Shown here one piece after another: positions 25,042 to 32,907 of a stretch of 41,793 nucleotides of DNA. The notes beneath the pieces are model-generated. The model worked only from the letters and a program-made list of their open reading frames with translations. It did no database searches and was not told the origin of the DNA. Each line of letters starts with the position of its first letter. Position 1 is the first letter of the stretch. The position numbers were made by a program, and so were the translations under genes. This DNA is from Burkholderiaceae bacterium (GTDB lineage: Bacteria > Pseudomonadota > Gammaproteobacteria > Burkholderiales > Burkholderiaceae_B), in assembly GCA_017983955.1 (NCBI GenBank), contig JAGOAJ010000008.1, forward strand, positions 88,184 to 129,976. The letters run 5' to 3'.

Positions 25042-26324
25042 CGTGCTGACGGCACCCCCGCCTGTTTGGGCCATAGCAGCCACATTTCGCCGGTTTGTTT
25101 CATACGGCCTGCCTGAGCACCGGCCTCGTCGCCGAACCCCCAGTAGTAGTCAGTGCGCGCGGCACCCTTGATAGCTGCTCCGGTATCCTGCGCAAACACC
25201 AGGCGATTCAAAGCTTGATTCGTGGCTGGATAGGATGTGGCCAAATACAGAGGCGTCCCCAGGGGTACAAAGCTGGTGTCTACCGCCACAGCCCTTTGCC
25301 CTATCAGGGGTATGCTGTAAGCACCTTTAGGCCCTAACTCAGGATCAATCACGGCCTCTTCATTAAAAAACACCATCGCCGTATTGGCATTCAGCATTTC
25401 CTGCACGCGAGCCGGATTACGTTGTGCCCAGGCTTTGATATTTTGCATAGAGGCCTGAGCCAGGGTTAATTCACCCTGCTTGGCCAACCATTGGCCTATC
25501 GAGGCATAGGGACGACCATTGTGGTCAGCATAGGCCAACCGTATGGTGTCGCCAGTGTCCAATAAGGCCCTGCCTGAGCCTTGTATTTGCAGGAAGAACG
25601 CTTCGACAGGGTCATCCACCCAGACGATCACTGCCGGCTGCCTGTCAGTGCTTGCTGCAATCTGCGCACGGGTGTCATAAGGCACTACCCGCTTGCCCAC
25701 CAACTTGCCACGTACTCGCTTACCCGCCAAATCGGGGTAAACCTCGCCCAGGTCTATGGTCAATAAATCTTCAGGCGGTGCATACAAGGGCCACTGATAA
25801 CGGCCATGCCGCGATCTGGAGGCCCGTACCAGCGGCTCGTAATATCCTGTCACTGTGTTTTTGGCGATTTTGCCGCCGCCATCCAGCAAGCGCCAAGCCT
25901 GTAAATGCTGCTCGATAAATCCACGCACTGCCGCCGTAGACGCGGCGGCATCGCTGACGCCTGCCTGAGCCGCAGCCGCGCATACTGGCTGCCAAGCCCG
26001 CGGTGTAGCGCGCGCAGGCATAGTCAGAGAGCCACCCACTGGCCGCATCAAGCCCTTGCAGTTATTGATGAACCCTTTCCAGACCAGTTGCAGGTCGTCC
26101 TTTTGCCAGCCGGGCAAGGCACCCCACTGCACGGCTTGAAACTTCCCAGCCAAAGCACGTGCAGGGGTATCGCGCATGTTGGACAGGGCTGGTACACGCA
26201 GAGGCTGTTCAGCCACCGACACAGTTTCAGGCGTAGCGCCAGCAACAGTGGAGGATTCAGGCGGCACAGTGCTGCACGCAGTCAACAGGCCCAGCAGCGA
26301 TACTGAGATCAGGATTTTTTTCAT
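25038..26324 (-). CDS. mltA: Membrane-bound lytic murein transglycosylase A
   Basis: A 428-residue lipoprotein that cuts peptidoglycan glycan strands with 1,6-anhydro end formation. The lipobox LLTAC puts the lipidated Cys at residue 17 (MKKILISVSLLGLLTAC), and the residues after it are Ser/Thr/Pro-rich, fitting outer-membrane sorting. The MltA domain is visible at TVTGYYEPLVRASRSRHG and GSGRALLDTGDTIRLAYADHNGRPY. The C-terminal 3D domain contains AQDTGAAIKGAARTDYYWGFGDEAG with the catalytic and conserved aspartates. It lies 18 bases downstream of apaG and is coupled to the ubiH-like gene. Confidence 0.95.
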   Translation of the reverse strand: MKKILISVSLLGLLTACSTVPPESSTVAGATPETVSVAEQPLRVPALSNMRDTPARALAGKFQAVQWGALPGWQKDDLQLVWKGFINNCKGLMRPVGGSLTMPARATPRAWQPVCAAAAQAGVSDAAASTAAVRGFIEQHLQAWRLLDGGGKIAKNTVTGYYEPLVRASRSRHGRYQWPLYAPPEDLLTIDLGEVYPDLAGKRVRGKLVGKRVVPYDTRAQIAASTDRQPAVIVWVDDPVEAFFLQIQGSGRALLDTGDTIRLAYADHNGRPYASIGQWLAKQGELTLAQASMQNIKAWAQRNPARVQEMLNANTAMVFFNEEAVIDPELGPKGAYSIPLIGQRAVAVDTSFVPLGTPLYLATSYPATNQALNRLVFAQDTGAAIKGAARTDYYWGFGDEAGAQAGRMKQTGEMWLLWPKQAGVPSAR

Positions 26325-26342
26325 GACTTACTGCCCCAGTAT

Positions 26343-26717
26343 TTAATGCAGCGTACGCGGCATGGCCAAGACGAATTCGGCAATTTCCACGTCGAAGGGA
26401 ATGCCATTTTCACCCACACAGTGGTAGCTGCCGCGCATAGTGCCTACCGGCGTAGACAATGGACAACCACTGGTGTATTCAAAGGTTTCACCTGGGGTCA
26501 ACAAAGGCTGCTGGCCGACCACGCCCAAACCACGGACTTCTTCGGTTTTCTGGTCGCCATCTGTAATCACCCAATGGCGACTGATGACTTGCGCTGCATA
26601 CTTGCCCTGATTGGTGATGCGCACGGTATAGGCAAACACAAACTGGTGGTCCGCCGGTTCAGACTGATCCGGCAGATACTGTGGAGTCACTGACACCACG
26701 ATGTTGTATGGTTTCAA
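26343..26717 (-). CDS. apaG: ApaG protein, TTG start
   Basis: A 124-residue single-domain immunoglobulin-like protein (DUF525). In Salmonella it is linked to Co2+/Mg2+ handling; its biochemical role is unsettled. Diagnostic segments are QYLPDQSEPADHQFVFAYTV, SRHWVITDGD, GLGVVGQQPLL and TPVGTMRGSYHCV. No ATG or GTG exists at the N-terminus. The best start is TTG at 26717 (LKPYNIVVSV), which has AGGAAG at a suitable distance and gives the usual length. An upstream TTG at 26759 would add 14 atypical residues, and another at 26723 would add two. It is divergent from rpe. Confidence 0.9.
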   Translation of the reverse strand: MKPYNIVVSVTPQYLPDQSEPADHQFVFAYTVRITNQGKYAAQVISRHWVITDGDQKTEEVRGLGVVGQQPLLTPGETFEYTSGCPLSTPVGTMRGSYHCVGENGIPFDVEIAEFVLAMPRTLH

Positions 26718-26854
26718 AATCAAGCTTCCTGATTCAATGATACGTCGCTGCTTAAACAACTATTTTAAGGACACGCTGCGGATAATTTCGCACTTAACTG
26801 CAATAATGGCACACTTGCCTTTTTACTGTTGTACAACCTTAATACTTTGACGCC

Positions 26855-27556
26855 ATGCAACCAGATCCTATTACTCGTATCGCCCCCAGCCTGTTGGCTG
26901 CCGACTTTTCCCGCCTGGGCGAAGAAGTCAGAAATGTGATTGCCGCTGGTGCGGACTGGATACACTTGGACGTCATGGACAACCATTACGTACCCAACCT
27001 GACCATGGGCCCCATGATATGCGAAGCCTTGCGTCCGCACACTACAGCCCCTATCGATGTCCATCTGATGGTTCAGCCGGTAGATGCCATTATCCCGCAA
27101 TTTGCCAAGGCAGGCGCTGACATTATCACGTTTCACCCCGAAGCGTCGCAGCACCCTGACCGCACATTGGCCCTGATCAAGGAACAAGGTTGCAAGGCAG
27201 GCCTGGTCATCAATCCAGCGACCTCATTAAGCTGGATGGACCATGTCATGGACAAACTGGATGTGGTGCTGCTGATGTCAGTAAACCCTGGTTTTGGCGG
27301 TCAACGCTTCATACCTGGCACCCTTGCCAAGCTGGCAGAAGCCCGACGCAAAATTGACGCTTGGGTCAACGCAGGCGGCCAATCCATCGCCCTGGAAATT
27401 GACGGTGGTGTGAAAGTCGACAATATTGCCGCCATACACGCGGCGGGTGCCGACACCTTTGTTGCCGGTTCTGCTATTTTCGGCCAACCTGACTACAAAA
27501 CCGTCATCGACGCCATGCGCCGCGAACTTGCCAAAGGCAAGTCGCTATCCGCCTAA
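26855..27556 (+). CDS. rpe: Ribulose-phosphate 3-epimerase
   Basis: A 233-residue TIM-barrel enzyme that interconverts ribulose 5-phosphate and xylulose 5-phosphate. Metal and catalytic residues are in [28 protein letters not shown] and [10 protein letters not shown]. The mobile loop is [10 protein letters not shown] and the phosphate site EIDGGV. It is 10 bases upstream of gph, with which it would be cotranscribed and perhaps extended into trpE. The stretch before it is AT-rich and divides it from the divergent apaG. Confidence 0.96.
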   Translation: MQPDPITRIAPSLLAADFSRLGEEVRNVIAAGADWIHLDVMDNHYVPNLTMGPMICEALRPHTTAPIDVHLMVQPVDAIIPQFAKAGADIITFHPEASQHPDRTLALIKEQGCKAGLVINPATSLSWMDHVMDKLDVVLLMSVNPGFGGQRFIPGTLAKLAEARRKIDAWVNAGGQSIALEIDGGVKVDNIAAIHAAGADTFVAGSAIFGQPDYKTVIDAMRRELAKGKSLSA

Positions 27557-27566
27557 GGCCAGCCCC

Positions 27567-28238
27567 ATGCGCTTCAAAGCCGTTTTGTTTGATCTGGATG
27601 GAACCTTGGTTGACACCATCCCGGACATTATCCAGGCGACCAATGCCATGCGTGTCCAACTGGGCCTGATCACCCTGGACGACGCCACCATTACCGCCTA
27701 CGTAGGACGCGGCACCGAAGAACTGGTGCTACGCGCCTTGGCTCACGATGCATCCAGCCCGCCATCAAAAGACCTGTTCTATCAGGGGCTGACCCTGTTC
27801 AAACAGTGCTATCACGAAGTGAATGGCCAGCAATCCGTGCTGTTCGACGGCGTGCTGGATGGTTTACAGGCCTTTGCCCGTGCTGGCGTAGGCATGGCGG
27901 TGGTCACCAACAAACAAACTGCTTTCACAGTGCCCCTGCTGCAACAAACCGGCCTGGCCGACTATTTTGATGCAGTCGTCTGCGGCGATACCTGCGCCGA
28001 AAAAAAGCCCCACCCCATGCCCTTGCTACATGCCTGCCAGTTGCTGGGGGTGGTTCCAGAGCAAGCGCTAATGGTGGGTGATTCAGTCAACGACGCGCTG
28101 GCTGCACGGGCCGCAGGGATGGCTGTAGTGATTCTGCCTTATGGCTATAACGAAGGCCAAGACGTGCGCAATCTGGAAGTCGATGATATAGTGCCATCTA
28201 TTGCTGCAGCGGCACTATGGGCCGCCAGCCATTCATAA
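27567..28238 (+). CDS. gph: Phosphoglycolate phosphatase
   Basis: A 223-residue HAD-superfamily phosphatase that removes 2-phosphoglycolate. HAD motif I is LFDLDGTLVDT at residues 6-16, motif II VVTNKQ, motif III KKPHPMPLL and motif IV MVGDSVNDALAARAAG. The cap domain is of the small helical type. The ATG at 27567 follows the rpe stop by 10 bases; a frame open from 27426 overlaps rpe and lacks support. The trp leader peptide begins 14 bases after its stop, so the trpE leader is either served by a promoter inside gph or by rpe-gph read-through. Confidence 0.93.
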   Translation: MRFKAVLFDLDGTLVDTIPDIIQATNAMRVQLGLITLDDATITAYVGRGTEELVLRALAHDASSPPSKDLFYQGLTLFKQCYHEVNGQQSVLFDGVLDGLQAFARAGVGMAVVTNKQTAFTVPLLQQTGLADYFDAVVCGDTCAEKKPHPMPLLHACQLLGVVPEQALMVGDSVNDALAARAAGMAVVILPYGYNEGQDVRNLEVDDIVPSIAAAALWAASHS

Positions 28239-28252
28239 AGAACACCCTATTC

Positions 28253-28324
28253 ATGAAAACCGCTATCTATTATTACGTTACGCCCTGCGCCTACTGGCGC
28301 TGGTGGCGTTCGTATTCTGGGTAG
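28253..28324 (+). CDS. trpL: Tryptophan leader peptide upstream of trpE
   Basis: A 23-codon frame begins MKTAIYYYVTP and ends CAYWRWWRSYSG-stop, so three of its codons are TGG within four positions, preceded by four Tyr codons. It lies 14 bases after gph and about 140 before trpE, and a hairpin with a T tract follows at 28389-28422. This is the layout of E. coli trpL (ending KGWWRTS), where ribosome stalling at Trp codons controls termination. The ribosome site is weak (AAAGA). A different frame of the same DNA is leucine-rich and lacks a start. Recognised by context and codon content rather than homology. Confidence 0.8.
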   Translation: MKTAIYYYVTPCAYWRWWRSYSG

Positions 28325-28340
28325 CGACTATCTATATGCC

Positions 28341-28369
28341 CGGCACCTGATTTAATCGTTAACGTGCCG
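28341..28369 (+). promoter_or_regulatory. Leader hairpin in the trpE attenuator
   Basis: CGGCAC (28341-28346) pairs with GTGCCG (28364-28369) across a 17-base AT-rich loop. It sits between the leader stop and the terminator, the place of the pause or anti-antiterminator stem. The overlapping GCCCGGC at 28338-28344 is also perfectly complementary to GCCGGGC (28409-28415), the second terminator arm, so a competing long-range fold is possible. Confidence 0.5.
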
Positions 28370-28388
28370 TCAGCATTACAGCAAAACT

Positions 28389-28422
28389 AGCCCGGAATCC
28401 AGTTAATGGCCGGGCTTTTTTT
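28389..28422 (+). terminator. Attenuator terminator before trpE
   Basis: AGCCCGG (28389-28395) pairs with CCGGGCT (28410-28416), with CCA/TGG extending the stem inside, followed by seven T (28416-28422). It lies 45 bases before the trpE ATG, within the mRNA leader, where a plain terminator would make no sense unless conditional. Confidence 0.85.
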
Positions 28423-28466
28423 GATTCCTGTCCCGGCCTGTATGTAATCACAACCCAGAGACCCTC

Positions 28467-29987
28467 ATGACAGAAATAGAATTTAATGCACTGGCCGCGC
28501 AAGGCTACAACCGCATACCGTTAATCACGGAAACCTACGCTGACCTTGATACCCCCCTGGCCATCTACCTGAAACTAGCCCATAGCGGCCCCGAAGGCGG
28601 GCGTAACAGCTGCCTGCTGGAGTCCGTGGTCGGCGGTGAGCGTTTCGGACGGTACTCCTTTATAGGCCTACCGGCTAAAACCGTCATCCGGGCCAGCGGC
28701 AATATCACTGAAGTGGTGCATCTGGGCAATGTGATAGAAACCCACAAAGGCGACCCGCTACACTTCATAGAGCAATATCAGAAACGCATCAAAGTGGCCA
28801 TGCGCCCTGGCATGCCTAGATTTGCGGGTGGTTTGGCGGGCTATTTCGGCTACGACGCCGTACGTCATATAGAACCACGTCTGGGGCCTGCCACCAAGCC
28901 CTTCCCCGCCGGCCAGGACGAGGGCACGCCAGACATCATGCTGTTGCAAATAGATGAGCTGGTGATCGTGGATAACCTGGCTGGTCGCACCTACTTGCTG
29001 GTATACGCCGACCCTGCACAACCCGAAAGCTACGCACGCGCCAAACGTCGCCTGAAGGAGCTTCGCGAAAAGCTACGTCAGCCCGTAGTCATTCCTTACG
29101 CCTACGCCAGCCTGCAAACCGAGGCCCAGCGCGACTTCCACAAGGACGACTACCTGAAGGCCGTCAAAAAGGCCAAAGAATACATAGAAGCGGGCGACCT
29201 GATGCAAGTACAGATCGGTCAGGTCATTTCCAAACCCTTCCGTGATTCGCCGCTGTCGCTATACAGGGCGTTGCGTTCGCTGAACCCCTCGCCTTACATG
29301 TACTACTGGAATTTCGACAACTTCCAGGTCGTGGGTTCTTCGCCAGAAATTTTGGTACGCCAGGAAATCATCAGCCAAGAAGATCGCCAGAAAACCATGG
29401 TTACCATACGCCCTCTGGCTGGCACGCGACCACGTGGCGCGACGCCAGAACTAGACGCCAAACTGGCCGAAGAACTGCTGGCTGACCCCAAAGAGCGTGC
29501 CGAACACGTCATGCTTATCGACTTGGCGCGTAACGACATAGGTCGGGTCGCCAAAACCGGTACCGTAGAAGTCAGCGACACCATGACCATAGAGCGCTAT
29601 TCCCACGTCATGCACCTGGTGTCCAACGTCACCGGCGAACTGAACGACGGCCTAAGCAATATGGACGTGCTTCGCGCCTCGTTCCCAGCCGGCACGCTGA
29701 CTGGCGCCCCTAAGGTGCGCGCAATGGAAGTTATTGACGAGCTGGAACCCGTGCGCCGCGGCATCTACGGCGGTGCAGCAGGCTACTTAAGCTATGGTGG
29801 GGAAATGGACGTGGCCATCGCCATACGCACAGGGATCATCAAAGACGGCATGCTGTATGTGCAGGCTGCAGCAGGCATAGTGGCTGACTCTGATCCAGAA
29901 AAGGAATGGCAGGAAACCGAAGCCAAGGCACGTGCGGTATTACGGGCCGCCGAACAAGTCCAATTTGGCCTGGATGAACCGATTTAA
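28467..29987 (+). CDS. trpE: Anthranilate synthase component I
   Basis: A 506-residue chorismate-utilising enzyme that makes anthranilate with ammonia passed from TrpG. The N-terminal feedback site LLESVVGGERFGRYSFIG carries the LLES motif linked to tryptophan inhibition. The catalytic C-terminal half shows MQVQIGQVIS, SSPEILVRQE, RPLAGTRPRG, LIDLARNDIGRV and APKVRAMEVIDELEP. Nothing is missing. The gene is preceded by a leader peptide and terminator. The next trp gene, trpG, is 5.4 kb away instead of adjacent. Confidence 0.97.
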   Translation: MTEIEFNALAAQGYNRIPLITETYADLDTPLAIYLKLAHSGPEGGRNSCLLESVVGGERFGRYSFIGLPAKTVIRASGNITEVVHLGNVIETHKGDPLHFIEQYQKRIKVAMRPGMPRFAGGLAGYFGYDAVRHIEPRLGPATKPFPAGQDEGTPDIMLLQIDELVIVDNLAGRTYLLVYADPAQPESYARAKRRLKELREKLRQPVVIPYAYASLQTEAQRDFHKDDYLKAVKKAKEYIEAGDLMQVQIGQVISKPFRDSPLSLYRALRSLNPSPYMYYWNFDNFQVVGSSPEILVRQEIISQEDRQKTMVTIRPLAGTRPRGATPELDAKLAEELLADPKERAEHVMLIDLARNDIGRVAKTGTVEVSDTMTIERYSHVMHLVSNVTGELNDGLSNMDVLRASFPAGTLTGAPKVRAMEVIDELEPVRRGIYGGAAGYLSYGGEMDVAIAIRTGIIKDGMLYVQAAAGIVADSDPEKEWQETEAKARAVLRAAEQVQFGLDEPI

Positions 29988-29992
29988 GTTAA

Positions 29993-30868
29993 CTATCCTG
30001 GTTTACTTAGGCTTAAGGGAATTTTCAGATAGCTGACGCCGTTTGCTTCGGCAGGCGGCAAATTCCCAGCACGGATGTTCACCTGTATGGATGGCAAAAG
30101 TAACGCAGGCGCTGCCAAGGTAGCGTCGCGTTGCTCGCGCATGGCAACGAACTGTGCTTCAGTAATACCTTCATGCACATGAACATTATGGGCACGGGCT
30201 TGGGCCACTGTGGTTTCCCAAGCATAGTCGTCCCGGCCCGGTGCTTTGTAATCATGGCACATGAATAGACGGGTTGCTGGCGGCAGTGCCAGCAAACGCT
30301 GTATCGACTGATACAAAACGTGTGCACTACCCCCAGGAAAATCAGCCCGTGCTGTGCCGTAATCCGGCATGAACATAGTGTCGCCAACAAAAACCGCATC
30401 GCCAATACGGTAAGACACGCACGCTGGCGTGTGTCCTGGCGTATGCAGCACCTGTATCGTCAGCTTGCCCAGCGCTACGGTTTCACCGTCACGCAGCAAA
30501 CGGTCAAACTCGCTGCCATCACCAGAAATATCATCCAGATTAAACACCGGACAAAACAGCTGCTGCACGTCGCGGATATGTTCGCCTATAGCGACCTGGG
30601 CGCCCGTGCGCTGTTTGAAATAGAACGCTGCGCTTAAATGATCGGCATGAACGTGGGTTTCCAGCACCCAACTTATGGTCAAACCCTGACTACTGGCAGC
30701 AGCCAACACCTGATCTGCTAAATGTGTTGTCGCCTTGCCTGTACTGTGATCGTAATCCAGCACAGGATCTATGACCGCTGCCTGCTGCGTTGCGGGATCG
30801 GACACCAGGTAAGTGACCGTATGGGTCTGATGATCAAAAAAAGCCTGGATCGTCACTGGCGGATACAT
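29993..30868 (-). CDS. blh: MBL-fold persulfide dioxygenase (Blh/ETHE1-like)
   Basis: A 291-residue metallo-beta-lactamase-fold protein from the ATG at 30868, which has AAGGAG 6 bases upstream. Metal ligands are in THVHADHL, TPGHTPACVSY, FVGDTMF and MCHDYKAPGRDD. The segment MPDYGTARADFPGG is typical of Blh and related persulfide dioxygenases, which oxidise glutathione persulfide to sulfite. The residues of the ETHE1-type single-iron site are consistent. It is divergent from an ArsR regulator of BigR type and a rhodanese, the classic partners in sulfide detoxification. It ends only 5 bases from the convergent trpE stop. Confidence 0.9.
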   Translation of the reverse strand: MYPPVTIQAFFDHQTHTVTYLVSDPATQQAAVIDPVLDYDHSTGKATTHLADQVLAAASSQGLTISWVLETHVHADHLSAAFYFKQRTGAQVAIGEHIRDVQQLFCPVFNLDDISGDGSEFDRLLRDGETVALGKLTIQVLHTPGHTPACVSYRIGDAVFVGDTMFMPDYGTARADFPGGSAHVLYQSIQRLLALPPATRLFMCHDYKAPGRDDYAWETTVAQARAHNVHVHEGITEAQFVAMREQRDATLAAPALLLPSIQVNIRAGNLPPAEANGVSYLKIPLSLSKPG

Positions 30869-30907
30869 GTATCTCTCCTTACACACTCAATTCTTGTCCA
30901 AGACAGT

Positions 30908-30927
30908 ATATTAGATTAAACTAATTT
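30908..30927. promoter_or_regulatory. BigR-type operator in the divergent gap
   Basis: TTAG (30911-30914), ATTAAA, CTAA (30921-30924) forms a palindrome within AT-rich DNA midway between blh and the ArsR gene. BigR operators of Xylella and Agrobacterium are AT-rich imperfect palindromes in this position. Binding would shut both promoters. Confidence 0.55.
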
Positions 30928-30952
30928 AGGCTTTACAAAACTAAGGATGCTG

Positions 30953-31264
30953 ATGGCGCTCAGTGAAAAAGACCGCCTGTTTCTTCAGGATGGCGCTGCC
31001 AAGGCGGCAGCCATGTTACGTGCTGTCGGCAACGAACACCGTCTATTGCTGCTGTGCCTACTGATAGAACACGGAGAGCTTAGCGTAGGTGCTTTGCACC
31101 AGCATGTAGCGCTTAGCCAATCGGCGTTGTCCCAACATTTGGCCAAAATGCGCGACGAAGGCCTGGTCACCTACCGACGCGAGTCCCAGACCTTGCACTA
31201 TCGCATAGACAACCCCGATGTGCAGCAGCTTATTACCACTCTTAAAAACATTTTTTGTCCATGA
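30953..31264 (+). CDS. bigR: ArsR-family sulfide/persulfide sensor (BigR/SqrR-like)
   Basis: A 103-residue winged-helix repressor. The recognition segment is VALSQSALSQHLAKMRDEGLV. It has two cysteines, one in LLLLCLL near residue 35 and one at the C-terminus (IFCP), equivalent to the pair that forms a di- or tetrasulfide bridge in BigR and SqrR and releases DNA. The start at 30953 is preferred over the ATG at 30947 because AAGG lies 6 bases before it and directly abuts the other. It is followed by a rhodanese and is divergent from blh. Confidence 0.87.
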   Translation: MALSEKDRLFLQDGAAKAAAMLRAVGNEHRLLLLCLLIEHGELSVGALHQHVALSQSALSQHLAKMRDEGLVTYRRESQTLHYRIDNPDVQQLITTLKNIFCP

Positions 31265-31286
31265 TAACTGCCAGGAGGCCACATCC

Positions 31287-31814
31287 ATGCCATTAAAATC
31301 TCTTACACCCCAGGCGGCCCGTGACTTGATGGATAAAGGCGCCGTGCTGATCGACATACGCGCCGCCAACGAACACGCGCGTGAACACATTAAGCAAGCA
31401 CGCCATATTCCCCTGGAACAATTGACAGGCCAAACCTTGGCTATGACAGATGGTAGTGCCGTGATTTTTCACTGCCGCTCGGGCAACCGCACGCTGATCC
31501 AGGCACAGGCGCTAGCTGCCAGTGCCCCAGGTGATGCCTATGTGCTGGCTGGCGGCCTGGATGCCTGGAAAAAAGCGGGCCTGCCTGTGGTTGCCGACCG
31601 TTCCCAACCGCTAGAGTTACAACGACAAGTACAAATTACCGCAGGCGCAATCATCGTCCTGGGCGCGGTGCTGGGCGCCACGGTGTCCCCCTGGTTCCAC
31701 GCGCTATCGGGCTTTGTCGGTGTTGGGCTGATGTTTGCCGGCTTGTCAGGGTACTGCGGCATGGCCCGCCTACTGATAAAAATGCCTTGGAACCGGCGGG
31801 CTGTGCAGGGTTAG
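31287..31814 (+). CDS. Rhodanese-DUF2892 membrane protein (YgaP-like)
   Basis: A 175-residue fusion: a rhodanese domain (about residues 1-105) with the active-site Cys in FHCRSGNRT near residue 65, and a C-terminal DUF2892 pair of hydrophobic helices (AGAIIVLGAVLGATVSPWF and FVGVGLMFAGLSGYCG). YgaP has the same architecture and carries sulfane sulfur at the membrane. It starts at 31287 with AGGAGG 9 bases upstream; a longer frame to 31218 overlaps the ArsR gene. Expected partner of the persulfide dioxygenase: sulfur transfer from or to glutathione persulfide. Confidence 0.92.
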   Translation: MPLKSLTPQAARDLMDKGAVLIDIRAANEHAREHIKQARHIPLEQLTGQTLAMTDGSAVIFHCRSGNRTLIQAQALAASAPGDAYVLAGGLDAWKKAGLPVVADRSQPLELQRQVQITAGAIIVLGAVLGATVSPWFHALSGFVGVGLMFAGLSGYCGMARLLIKMPWNRRAVQG

Positions 31815-31862
31815 CCCGGCGCCCCTGGAGTTTTCACTAGCGCATGGTCTGATTTTCGCATT

Positions 31863-31903
31863 AGCAATAAGTGCCCAGTCTTGGTGACCAGGCACTTATT
31901 GCT
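31863..31903. terminator. 13-base perfect inverted repeat between convergent genes
   Basis: AGCAATAAGTGCC (31863-31875) and GGCACTTATTGCT (31891-31903) are perfect complements around a 15-base loop, touching the stop codon of the UlaG-like gene. Probably a bidirectional terminator, although no T tract is seen on either side. Confidence 0.6.
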
Positions 31904-32790
31904 TAAAACTTCATGCTCTCACCATCCGCAGGAATCATCACACTTTTCTCAATTTCTTGGTCTTTTACAAACTCACTCAGTTCTTTCCGGCTAAGTGACA
32001 TGTGGTTCACAACATCCATATGTACAGCCACGATTGCCGCATTGGGCGCTGCCTTTGTGGCTTGTAGTGTGTCCTGCTTGCCCATGATGATGGGATGCTG
32101 CTCAAAACCACTCATGAGCGCGCTCCCAGTGTTGAGAATCACTACGTCTGGGTTGTATTGCTTCAGCGCCTGATCCACTTCCGGACGCCACACAGTGTCG
32201 CCAGCCACGTAGACCGTTTTGGCCTTAGGAGCAGAAAACACGACGCCCATGACTGGACCCATCGCCTCAGAACGTGCAGGGTCTGCAAACCACAAATCGG
32301 TGCCATGCTGACCTCCGGTCTTGCTCAGCTTCACACCTTTAAATGTGGTCGAGCCTTCGAGTACGCGTACATCTTTGAAGCCTTGACTACGAATCATCTT
32401 TGCATCAGCTTCGTTCTGCGTGAATACAGGCAGGCTCTTGGGAATCGCGTTTTGAGCGGCCTCATCCCAATGGTCCGTATGGGTGTGGGTCACGACCACC
32501 GCTTCCACGCTCTCGAGCACATCCTTCGCTGAAAAAGGCAGGTCTACCAAAGGATTTCTCAGTTCACTGCGGTAAGTACCTGGGAAGCCTGGAAACTCGC
32601 CTTTAGCCGACAACATAGGGTCTACCAAAAAGGTCGTACCAGAAAAATCGATCTTGACCGTTGCGTTACGGATCAGCTGCACCTCGACTGAGATGTCAGG
32701 GGCAGTTTCAGGGGCTGACCAAGCGGTAGCCGCGAAGGTTCCAAGCGACAGCGAGACCATCAAGGGAGCAAAGGCTTTCATCGAGTACAT
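31903..32790 (-). CDS. Exported MBL-fold hydrolase, UlaG-like
   Basis: A 295-residue metallo-beta-lactamase-fold protein with an N-terminal signal peptide (MKAFAPLMVSLSLGTFAATAWSA), so it is exported. The metal motif is VVTHTHTDHWDEA near residue 100 and the second ligand set is VYVAGDTVW. It ends VNHMSLSRKELSEFV and VMIPADGESMKF. The fold group includes UlaG (L-ascorbate-6-phosphate lactonase) and N-acyl-phosphatidylethanolamine phospholipase D-like enzymes, but the export signal argues against a sugar-phosphate substrate. It is divergent from a GlxA-type regulator that probably controls it. Two start codons, 32790 and 32781, are possible. Confidence 0.82.
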   Translation of the reverse strand: MYSMKAFAPLMVSLSLGTFAATAWSAPETAPDISVEVQLIRNATVKIDFSGTTFLVDPMLSAKGEFPGFPGTYRSELRNPLVDLPFSAKDVLESVEAVVVTHTHTDHWDEAAQNAIPKSLPVFTQNEADAKMIRSQGFKDVRVLEGSTTFKGVKLSKTGGQHGTDLWFADPARSEAMGPVMGVVFSAPKAKTVYVAGDTVWRPEVDQALKQYNPDVVILNTGSALMSGFEQHPIIMGKQDTLQATKAAPNAAIVAVHMDVVNHMSLSRKELSEFVKDQEIEKSVMIPADGESMKF

Positions 32791-32853
32791 ACATAACCAC
32801 CAGAGTTGAATTTGAAGAAGCCTCTATTGTGGTACTTCAAGCTTTTTTGTAGA

Positions 32854-32871
32854 ATTGACCTTTAAGTCAAT
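32854..32871. promoter_or_regulatory. Palindrome between the UlaG-like gene and the GlxA regulator
   Basis: ATTGAC (32854-32859) and GTCAAT (32866-32871) flank CTTTAA in an otherwise AT-rich divergent gap of 117 bases. It fits an operator for the adjacent regulator. Confidence 0.4.
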
Positions 32872-32907
32872 CCTCGAAAGGTTTGGGCCACTTCGCTCTT
32901 TAACGCC

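Noticed and set aside
28240-28350. Leucine-rich open frame in a different phase of the trpE leader
   Set aside because: It has no usable start codon or ribosome site and ends before the hairpin. The Trp-codon frame explains the region better.
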